64,000 bases of DNA, taken from NCBI GenBank assembly GCA_964615305.1, contig CAZTNA010000010.1:32680-96679 (forward strand), in the 5' to 3' direction. The stretch's first letter is position 1. The number at the start of each line of letters is the position of its first letter. Shown one piece after another: positions 54,825 through 62,153 of this stretch. The position numbers and the translations under genes are program-made. The stretch is from Bog-950 sp964615305. GTDB taxonomy: Bacteria; Bacteroidota; Bacteroidia; Chitinophagales; LD1. Under the pieces are notes generated by a model. That model was not told where the DNA came from. It ran no database searches and saw only the letters and a list, made by a program, of their open reading frames with translations.

Positions 54825-56153
54825 TTATGGAGTAATTAAAAGTTTGCGTTGGGCTATGAGTTTCCCGTTCGATTGTATAGCGACAAAGTAAATGCCTGGT
54901 GAAAGGTTTGCAGCCGACATTAAAACTTTAGCTGTTTGAATTTGGTTTTGCTGTTGCATTAGTTTGCCCTCTGCAGAAAGCAGTTTTACATCAAACGGTG
55001 TTTGATGCAACAGGTTTGATAAATCGAAGTTGAGAATGCCGTTGGTTGGATTGGGAAAAATGCTGAACGATGATTCGTTTTCGAACCTGACAACAGATGA
55101 TACCGGATTACTTAGTGTATCGCACTTTACGGGTTCATTTACGTTGTTGCTGTAACCTGTTTTACATTCGCTACACATTATTTGTTTTAAGAAACACGAA
55201 GCGTGGCGCACAAGATTCCATGTAGGGTAGCTGCAGTGATTAATAGAAAGTGGCACCAGATTCATTTCGGTGCAGGTGTTGGAGTTCTTTAAAATATTAT
55301 GAATTGAGTTGGAGCCCCATGCCCAATAGTACGACTGACATGTGCAGCTAATAACCTGTGCGGCATTGAGTGGCACAATGCAGTCGCCTTCATCATGAAA
55401 AGAAATTACGGGTATATTGCCGTTATTAATTACCACCGAATCGCGGCTTACCGCTCCGCAATTATCTATTACTGCTTTAATGGTATAGTTACTTGTAAAA
55501 TTATTGCCGGCAGTATCTAAAAGCCCTACATCATTTTGAGCCCAACTTGCAAAGTTGTTTGCTTCTGTTTGGTTCCAGAAGGTAGTATGCAAGGCTGTGA
55601 TTGAGCCAGCGCTTTCGCCACCTACAAACATCCATGCTGTGTCAATACCAAAATCGGCAGCATGTGTATGTAAGTAACGCATGGCTGCACGGCCGTCTTG
55701 TGCTGCCCGATAGGTTGCTGTCTTTAATTTATATTGCTCGCCTTGGCAAAAGAGGCAAACGCTTATGAGGTCTGTGGCGGGGCAGTTCCACCCTAAGCGG
55801 TAGCTTATGGTGGCTGCTACAAAACCTCTTCGGGCGTACTCCATACACTGGTAGTGCATGCTTTGGCGGCTACCGGTTAAAAAAGCTCCTCCATGGATAA
55901 GTAAAATGAGTGGTCGTTGGGTTAATGAGTCGGCCGTTTGTTTGGGTGCAAAAACATCCATAAACAGGGTGTCTTTTATTGCAGCAGGCCAACGGGTTGA
56001 AACAGCATAAACAGTGTTTGGAGTAAATTCAATATCTGTGCTATCGAAACAATATTGTTCGGAGTAGCGCTGTTGAATACAATGGTTTGTCTGTGCATTT
56101 ACAAAGTGACACAAAAACACCATGGATAAACAAGAGAGTAGATTAGGTTTCAA
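54825..56153 (-). CDS. secreted alpha/beta-hydrolase (esterase-like) with T9SS sorting domain
   Basis: 442 residues; signal peptide KPNLLSCLSMVFLCHFVNAQ. Carboxylesterase features: oxyanion LILLIHGGAFLTGS, nucleophile Ser in FVGGESAGSITALH (GxSxG), and a candidate Asp/His late in the domain (SFHDEGDCIVPL). Many Cys suggest disulfides. The T9SS tail begins SIFPNPTNGIL. No ATG gives a full signal: the start is TTG 56153, overlapping the stop of the nitronate monooxygenase gene, which suggests coupling; ATG 56123 would leave a short signal peptide. Confidence 0.83.
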   Translation of the reverse strand: MKPNLLSCLSMVFLCHFVNAQTNHCIQQRYSEQYCFDSTDIEFTPNTVYAVSTRWPAAIKDTLFMDVFAPKQTADSLTQRPLILLIHGGAFLTGSRQSMHYQCMEYARRGFVAATISYRLGWNCPATDLISVCLFCQGEQYKLKTATYRAAQDGRAAMRYLHTHAADFGIDTAWMFVGGESAGSITALHTTFWNQTEANNFASWAQNDVGLLDTAGNNFTSNYTIKAVIDNCGAVSRDSVVINNGNIPVISFHDEGDCIVPLNAAQVISCTCQSYYWAWGSNSIHNILKNSNTCTEMNLVPLSINHCSYPTWNLVRHASCFLKQIMCSECKTGYSNNVNEPVKCDTLSNPVSSVVRFENESSFSIFPNPTNGILNFDLSNLLHQTPFDVKLLSAEGKLMQQQNQIQTAKVLMSAANLSPGIYFVAIQSNGKLIAQRKLLITP

Positions 56154-57094
56154 TACAAACGGGTTAGGTTATTAATAGCTATTTGGTATTCGTTCCAAAT
56201 TTCACGCACAATGTCGCTTGCGGGTTTTATTTCTTTTACGAACGAACCGATTTGCCCGATCTCTAATTCGCCTTCTTGTATATCGCCTTCGTACATTCCG
56301 CGTTTGGCGCGGGCACGTCCGAGAATTTGTTCTAACTCTTCTTTAGATGCCCCTTTATCTTCCGCTTCCTGAATTTGTTTCTGAAAACTATTTTTGATTA
56401 GGCGAACGGGCACTACTTTTTTCATAGAAAGATGCGTATCGCCTTCCTGTAAGTTTATCACCGCATCTTTAAAATTCTGATGTGCCGATGATTCTACGCT
56501 GGCTACAAAACGGGTTCCTATTTGAACACCCTCTGCGCCTAACACCATAGCGGCTAACATACCGCGACCTGTGGCAATTCCTCCGGCAGCAATCAATGGC
56601 AAATTAGTAGCGGCTCTTACCTGCGGAATTAAAACAAAGGTGGTGGTTTCTTCTCTTCCATTGTGTCCGCCTGCTTCGAAACCCTCGCATACTACTGCAT
56701 CGCAACCGGCATCTTCGACCTTCTTTGCAAACTTAGATGACGAAACCACATGCACCACCTTTACACCATGGTCGTGAAAATGTTTTGTCCACGTTTTCGG
56801 ATTTCCTGCAGAAGTGAAAACCACTTTTACTCCTTCTTCAATAATGGTAGCAATGTGTTTATCTAAATCAGGATAAAGCAGCGGAACGTTTACTCCAAAT
56901 GGTTTATCGGTGGCTGCTTTGCACTTGCGGATGTTATCGCGCAGAATATCGGGATACATGCTGCCTGCACCTATAATTCCCAAGCCACCTGCATTGCTCA
57001 CCGCACTTGCCAACTGCCAGCCGCTGCACCAAATCATGCCTGCCTGCACTATCGGATATTCAATTTGAAATAAATCGCAGATTCTGTTTTTCAT
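56150..57094 (-). CDS. nitronate monooxygenase / FabK-like FMN oxidoreductase
   Basis: 314-residue TIM-barrel flavoprotein: YPIVQAGMIWCSGWQLA, NAGGLGIIGAGSM, FGVNVPL, GCDAVVCEGFEAGGHNG, PLIAAGGIATGRGMLAAMVLGA and VQIGTRF are the 2-nitropropane dioxygenase family blocks, with the catalytic-region His in EAGGHNG. Such proteins act as nitronate monooxygenases or enoyl-ACP reductase II (FabK); the sequence alone does not decide. Translationally coupled to the downstream esterase by 4 bp. Confidence 0.9.
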   Translation of the reverse strand: MKNRICDLFQIEYPIVQAGMIWCSGWQLASAVSNAGGLGIIGAGSMYPDILRDNIRKCKAATDKPFGVNVPLLYPDLDKHIATIIEEGVKVVFTSAGNPKTWTKHFHDHGVKVVHVVSSSKFAKKVEDAGCDAVVCEGFEAGGHNGREETTTFVLIPQVRAATNLPLIAAGGIATGRGMLAAMVLGAEGVQIGTRFVASVESSAHQNFKDAVINLQEGDTHLSMKKVVPVRLIKNSFQKQIQEAEDKGASKEELEQILGRARAKRGMYEGDIQEGELEIGQIGSFVKEIKPASDIVREIWNEYQIAINNLTRLY

Positions 57095-57731
57095 AGTGTT
57101 TGTATAGATGTGCCGATTAGATGATTAGCGAATTAGCAGATGGCGCTAAACTAAAAAGTTGCGGGTTTGTGGTTACGCTTCGCGATGGTTACATAGACGG
57201 CTATTGGGTAATTGGGCTATTTGGTTATTGGGAAATACAGAAATGCGTTACGCTGCGCGATGATTACATTGATAACAGCCATGATTGCGCAGATGAAAAC
57301 GGTTTGTGGTTTCTCGTCTTTCGTTTGTCGTTAGGGGTTTGTGTTGACCGGAGAGTGGTTTGCAGTAACAGGGTATGCGATTGTGTGGACATGAGAGCGG
57401 TTTGTATTATCCGAAGATGAATGTGTGTTATCCGGTTATTCGTTTGCTGTTTGACGTCTTTCGTTTGCAGTGTCTTTAGTGTGGTTTGCGTCACCCAAAG
57501 CATAATCTGTGCTATCCGTTTATTGAGTTGCATAACCCGAAGATGGATTTGCGTTAACTAAAGAACGGTTTGTGTTATCTAAGTAAGGATTTGCATTATC
57601 CGAACGGTGGTTTGCATCATCCGACCAGTTTTTTTTGTGACTGATTTTCAATGACTTTTGATGAAAGTGGGGATTTTTTTATGGAAAGTGTGGTGGTGGC
57701 GGGTCTTTACAGAAACTAAAAATTAAAGATT
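57095..57731. repeat. non-coding island with degenerate tandem repeats
   Basis: No convincing gene. Two parts are seen. First, a 24-bp direct repeat at 57172-57195 and 57247-57270 (GTTACGCTTCGCGATG versus GTTACGCTGCGCGATG at their 5' ends). Second, from about 57302 to 57625, at least 14 degenerate tandem units of 21 bp, the 5' half resembling TTTGYRTTATCCG, often ending GG or GA. The 21-bp phase gives seven-residue patterns in a 89-codon reverse frame (57264-57533), which is therefore likely a shadow of the repeat. A short T-rich stretch (57628-57680) follows. Confidence 0.7.
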
Positions 57732-58010
57732 ATGAAAAACGAAATCAGCAACCGATTTAACATGACTGCGACTACCGTAACTTTTTGTGACGGGCATACC
57801 GCGGAAACCGCCACCGTAACAGAGTTTGCTATGGCCCTGGGCGTAGTAAAAGGAAAAATTGTTTTGATAAACGGGCTTAACCAAGTGGGTGAGGGAACAA
57901 CCACAGGTGTAACCTTAGACACGAACCTGCTGCGAAAGACGATGACAACTATGGCGCTGAAATGTGCTTACGGCACAAACACAACAAAAACTTTAAACGG
58001 TTCAATTTAA
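57732..58010 (+). CDS. short hypothetical protein, possibly a truncated N-terminus
   Basis: 92 residues: NEISNRFNMTATTVTFCDGH, then ETATVTEFAMALGVVKGKIV, NGLNQVGEGTTTGVTLDTN and LLRKTMTTMALKCA. It starts at ATG 57732 after an A-rich leader. The last codons (about 58000-58010) lie in a transposase remnant read in another frame, which suggests the original gene was longer and was cut by an insertion/deletion. Function unknown; the sequence resembles N-termini of Bacteroidota proteins of unknown function as I remember them, but I cannot check this. Confidence 0.5.
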   Translation: MKNEISNRFNMTATTVTFCDGHTAETATVTEFAMALGVVKGKIVLINGLNQVGEGTTTGVTLDTNLLRKTMTTMALKCAYGTNTTKTLNGSI

Positions 58011-58084
58011 GAGGCAAGAAAAAAGCAGAAATCGAAACGGGTCTGATCGCCATCGCTCACAACTTAAAGAAGATGGTGGCTTAA
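57991..58084 (+). pseudogene. C-terminal remnant of a DDE transposase
   Basis: In the frame that has TTC at 58001, the translation reads FNLRGKKKAEIETGLIAIAH then NLKKMVA and stop at 58082-58084. The pattern RGKxKxExExGLIxxAHN is typical of the C-terminus of IS1182/IS5-type transposases. The rest of the gene is missing; family assignment is tentative. It overlaps the end of the 92-codon ORF in another frame. Confidence 0.6.
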
Positions 58085-58101
58085 AACCATCTTCTTTTTT
58101 T
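58066..58101 (+). terminator. hairpin with T-run after the transposase remnant
   Basis: AAAGAAGATGGT (58066-58077) pairs with ACCATCTTCTTT (58086-58097) around an 8-nt loop, then T-run to 58101. It could be an IS end or a terminator. Confidence 0.6.
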
Positions 58102-58381
58102 GCTCAGCCAAAATACCCGCATAAAAAAAACCGCCTTAAATCAGTTTTGAGACGGCTTCTATTTTGTTTTTGCAGCTTTTGGATTGTTAGTGGATTTTGT
58201 TCTTTTTTGGTGAAACTCTAAAAAAACCACCTCTTACACAGAACAAAAAACCAATGAACCTCTGTACACTCTGACGCTTGCTGTTGGTTCAGAACTCTCC
58301 ACTCACCGCTCTCTCCTAATCAGAGCTATAGCCGCCTTCCCCTTTGGCGGATTACAGAGGGTAAGAATTAAATTTACAGTT
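58102..58381. other. non-coding stretch before the second large T9SS gene
   Basis: No gene seen. An imperfect hairpin near 58131-58156 faces an A8 run, which would act as a terminator on the minus strand, though no minus-strand gene precedes it; it may be another decay remnant. CCGCC (58332-58336) pairs with GGCGG (58346-58350) about 30 nt before the ATG at 58382. Confidence 0.4.
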
Positions 58382-61300
58382 ATGAAAAAGGAAATACGTT
58401 TAATGTTAGTGTTTTTTTTGTGGTGTAGCTTTGCTTACTCACAAAATGGTATTCCGGAACCTACCCAAAGCCCTCAGTTGAAAGTGTATGACGACACCGA
58501 ACTGTCGGAAATTACTACAACACGGTTTGGGTGTGTTAACGGCAACATTATTCGCTTCAACCATACGCCTGGTTACATTCCAACTTCAACTTACGAATGG
58601 AAAGTTATTAGATATAACACTTCGATGTCGCCTTACATTTATCCCACGGTAACTCAGCCAAGTGATCTTATTATTACCTTTAACTCACCAAACTATCCAG
58701 CGGGATACTACATCATTAGTTTAGTTATTGACGGGTATGTTAACAATCCGAAAGAAACCAGTTTTTCTGTTTACCCCGATGTATCAAACCCATTTACTGC
58801 AACGACTGTACCATTCCCAGCAAGTGTTAGTTATCAGTGTAGCAATGATGTTTGTTTTTTCACCAATTTTTTAAACATACCCAACCAAATTTCAGGGGCA
58901 GCATATCATTTCGCAAATACACAATCCTTACAAGTTGAGTTTGGCGATGGTACGTGTGGTATCTTAATGAATCGGGGAACCGGAGGGGCTCTTCTAAATT
59001 GTTCTAATGCCGTATCGTTGTACCCACCGAACGAACAAAATAATTTTGACTTTGATGGCACTTTTTACCACACGTACCTAAACCCTGGCTACTACACCAT
59101 TACAATGACTTCTTACGTTATGGTTTGCCAAGTTTACAATCCTTCAACTGGTGAATATGAACCTATAGTAGATAGCTACACTTTCCCAATATGGGCAGGG
59201 CCACCACAGGTAGCGCTTACAGCATCTGAAAACCCGATTTGCGCCAATGCAAGTTTGCCTGAAACAATCAGTGCGGAAGTAAATTCCAATACACCTGTTA
59301 CTTATCAATGGGCTACATCTGCGGGAGCACTGACCGAAACTACTTCCGCTATCGACATTAGCGAAACCGAAAACACTACCTATTTTGTAACTGTTACTGA
59401 CCAAAACGGCTGCTCAGGTACTGCTTCTATTGATGTAACCATCAACGACTGTTGCACTACTACAGAAGGCATTACACTAACCAACACTACTGCGAGCAAT
59501 GTGAGCTATCTTTTTATTGATAACAATGATGGAACGTATTCTTTCAACCCGTATTTTGCCAATAGCGAAATTGTAATTAACCATCATTTTATTGTTGACC
59601 TGCCGTTGGTTATCGGGGGTTTTCCAAACATACGTTTAGGCGAAGCCACAGTAATAGATGTAACAGAAGGCAATACCCTTGTGCTTGATAACTCAACACT
59701 GCAAGGTTGCGACAACTTATGGTATGGTATATCAATAACCGGAGCAGGTTTTTCATGCAACGCCACCACCTGTCCCGATTACAACTATAACGGTGCGAGT
59801 GTGATAATGCGTAACGGTGCTACTATACGCGATGCGGGCTTTGGAATAGAGAGCCATAACGGCAGTTATTATGATATAGACGGAGGTAATTTTATTGACA
59901 ACTACATGGGCATTGCTGTGTATGATTGTGATGGTTTTGAGGGAAGAATTATCAATTCCGTGTTTAGTGCCGATAATCAGTTTTTGGCTCCGCCTTTAGA
60001 AACGTTGCCACCGACTATAGGCATTTTTGCAGCGAGTGTAGATGGGATAGAGATAGGCGATGCTCTCGGAAATTTTAATGAGTTTAGCCATATAGTAAAC
60101 GGCATTAACTCTATAGCGAGTAACATGACGGTACATCCTAATATGTTTCACGATTTAGTGGAAAGCCCTGACCCCGATGCCGATCCTTATGAAAGCACCG
60201 GAATAATAGCGTGGAATATTTTTAACCACTACCAACCAACAGGTAGCATTACAGTAACGGGCTTTGACCCAGACCCTGATAACAACAGCGTTGTAAACTT
60301 CAGCAATATGAAAAATGGCATTGTGATGCAGGCAGTGGACGCGGAAGTTAGCGGCAACAATTTTGAAAATATGGAGAATGTAGGAATGTGGGTGGTAGAA
60401 TGTAACAATGCAGAGGTGGGTTTGAGCAATAACAAAATTTTGAACGCAAGCACGGGTATTAGTTATGTAACCAACAACAACATTTACAGCTTGATTTTAA
60501 ACAACCGATTGATTTATGATAACTCTGTGGGCACTAACACACTTGGGATAGGTACCAGTGGTATTTCTATAGCGCAACTTAATCAACCTGTAAGTTTTAT
60601 AGGTATTGGCAGCAACAGGTTTTATAACCACCGTAGAAATATTGACTTGCTGAGCACAGGTGATAACCTGAGTATAGGCAGCAATTACTTTGAGATGAAG
60701 AGAACCGTAGATAACGGCAAGCAGATAGGCATAAGAGCTACTAATTGCGAACTACCCGAGATAAGTACCAATCAGTTTGTTGGTTTACCATCAGCTATTA
60801 GCGATGCTAATACCTCTGCGGCTATACGATTACGAAACACCACTGATGCTGTAATTGAATGTAACGATATGGATTACACCAGCGCGGGGTTGTTGTTTGA
60901 AGGGGATAATTTTACGAACTCTGAAGCTATACGCACTAACCGGTTTCACCGGCATTTTAACGGCATACAGTTACGAAACTTTGGTGCAGAGGGTCTTATT
61001 GGCGATGTAGGCGCTACTGCAAAAACCAACGGAAATATTTTTGCCACTCCAAATTCAAGCTACCACCCGACCGGGCATATACGCACTACAAGTACTAACC
61101 CTAGTCCTAATCCACCAGCTCAAATATTCTATTTCGACCCTATTGACGGGACATTGGTTTCTACTGGAAGTCCGCTTGGTATAGCAATGCAAATTCAACA
61201 AATTACGGGTAACGACCGTTTTGATTGCACAGTAGATTTTGATGAACTATTTGATATGCAGGAAGGGGGTGGCAGCGGTGAGCGGATGATGGCAGAAGGA

Positions 61301-62107
61301 GTAGCTACCGGTGAGGCGTACGAGAATGTAGAGCCGGAGTACCGGGAGGTATCGAAATACGAGCAGGAAAAAAGCACCTACCGCAGATTAGACCGCAAGC
61401 CGCAACTGCGCACCGAAAGCGAAGTGCTGGACGATTTTTATACCGAAAAGCAAACCGGGGCAGTGGGCAAGATGGATGATATGAAACAAACCCTGCGGCA
61501 GTTAGCCGATTCGGTAATTACGAGTGACAGCAGTTTGTATGCCGCCAAGGTACTGGAAGTGCAAACCAAATTAGCAGCCCTTGCCACTGCCGAAAATTTT
61601 GAGTATAACGAAAAACGGGTAGCTGAAATTTATACGCAAACGGCAGCCAGCGGAATACCTTTATACAAAGATTTGCAGGCAAAAAATTACATAAACTGGT
61701 TAGCTCACCAGTGCCCTTTAGTAGAGGGGCACTCGGTGTATGAAGCCCGCAGCTTATATGCACAAATAAGCCCGAACGAGGACTACGATGATGATGTACT
61801 TTGCGATGGTATGTTTAAAAAAGAAAGAGAAACCGAAAATGAAGTTGAAGAGTTGGCAAGTGAAATTACTTTAAGACCAAACCCAGCAAAGCATTATGTT
61901 ACGTGGTTTTACAAATTGAGTGAAGAACAAAAAGCGGTAATAACTGTAACCAATCAGTTAGGCGAAACCGTTTTTAAAGGAGCGGTGCCATCTGGACAGT
62001 TTTCGTATAGTTTACACGTGGACGCTTATGCAGCCGGAGTTTACAACTATCTATTTAGCGTAGATGGCAAACCTGCTAAGCGCGATAAATTTGTAGTTAT
62101 TAAGTAA
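58382..62107 (+). CDS. very large secreted beta-helix protein with T9SS sorting domain
   Basis: 1241 residues; signal peptide KKEIRLMLVFFLWCSFAYSQ. PKD/Ig-like regions (about 50-360; VTYQWATSAGALTETTS, YFVTVTDQNGCSGTASIDVT) are followed by a long right-handed beta-helix (about 360-945; VIMRNGATIRDAGFGIESHN, NFENMENVGMWVVECNNAEV, NRFHRHFNGIQLRNFG). Then comes a charged helical stretch (about 960-1155; EYREVSKYEQEKSTYRRLDR) with INWLAHQCPLVEGHSVYEAR, and a T9SS type A tail (LRPNPAKHYVTW to KRDKFVVIK). Probably a surface or released binding protein. No enzyme motif recognised. Confidence 0.85.
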   Translation: MKKEIRLMLVFFLWCSFAYSQNGIPEPTQSPQLKVYDDTELSEITTTRFGCVNGNIIRFNHTPGYIPTSTYEWKVIRYNTSMSPYIYPTVTQPSDLIITFNSPNYPAGYYIISLVIDGYVNNPKETSFSVYPDVSNPFTATTVPFPASVSYQCSNDVCFFTNFLNIPNQISGAAYHFANTQSLQVEFGDGTCGILMNRGTGGALLNCSNAVSLYPPNEQNNFDFDGTFYHTYLNPGYYTITMTSYVMVCQVYNPSTGEYEPIVDSYTFPIWAGPPQVALTASENPICANASLPETISAEVNSNTPVTYQWATSAGALTETTSAIDISETENTTYFVTVTDQNGCSGTASIDVTINDCCTTTEGITLTNTTASNVSYLFIDNNDGTYSFNPYFANSEIVINHHFIVDLPLVIGGFPNIRLGEATVIDVTEGNTLVLDNSTLQGCDNLWYGISITGAGFSCNATTCPDYNYNGASVIMRNGATIRDAGFGIESHNGSYYDIDGGNFIDNYMGIAVYDCDGFEGRIINSVFSADNQFLAPPLETLPPTIGIFAASVDGIEIGDALGNFNEFSHIVNGINSIASNMTVHPNMFHDLVESPDPDADPYESTGIIAWNIFNHYQPTGSITVTGFDPDPDNNSVVNFSNMKNGIVMQAVDAEVSGNNFENMENVGMWVVECNNAEVGLSNNKILNASTGISYVTNNNIYSLILNNRLIYDNSVGTNTLGIGTSGISIAQLNQPVSFIGIGSNRFYNHRRNIDLLSTGDNLSIGSNYFEMKRTVDNGKQIGIRATNCELPEISTNQFVGLPSAISDANTSAAIRLRNTTDAVIECNDMDYTSAGLLFEGDNFTNSEAIRTNRFHRHFNGIQLRNFGAEGLIGDVGATAKTNGNIFATPNSSYHPTGHIRTTSTNPSPNPPAQIFYFDPIDGTLVSTGSPLGIAMQIQQITGNDRFDCTVDFDELFDMQEGGGSGERMMAEGVATGEAYENVEPEYREVSKYEQEKSTYRRLDRKPQLRTESEVLDDFYTEKQTGAVGKMDDMKQTLRQLADSVITSDSSLYAAKVLEVQTKLAALATAENFEYNEKRVAEIYTQTAASGIPLYKDLQAKNYINWLAHQCPLVEGHSVYEARSLYAQISPNEDYDDDVLCDGMFKKERETENEVEELASEITLRPNPAKHYVTWFYKLSEEQKAVITVTNQLGETVFKGAVPSGQFSYSLHVDAYAAGVYNYLFSVDGKPAKRDKFVVIK

Positions 62108-62113
62108 TCATTT

Positions 62114-62148
62114 AAAAGCAAGTTGCAGTTTCCTGCAACTTGCTTTTT
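62114..62148 (+). terminator. intrinsic terminator of the large T9SS gene
   Basis: AAAAGCAAGTTGCAG (62114-62128) pairs perfectly with 62133-62147 around TTTC, followed by T. The next ATG is six bases downstream. Confidence 0.85.
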
Positions 62149-62153
62149 GTTTT

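Noticed and set aside
57121..57420. 99-codon plus-strand ORF in the island
   Set aside because: It spans direct and tandem repeats, has no start signal and no recognisable pattern.
57264..57533. 89-codon minus-strand ORF with seven-residue repeats
   Set aside because: The pattern follows directly from 21-bp non-coding repeats; the frame breaks in neighbouring units that have the same repeat.
57302..57625. CRISPR array
   Set aside because: Units are contiguous 21-bp degenerate repeats without spacers, and no cas genes are nearby.
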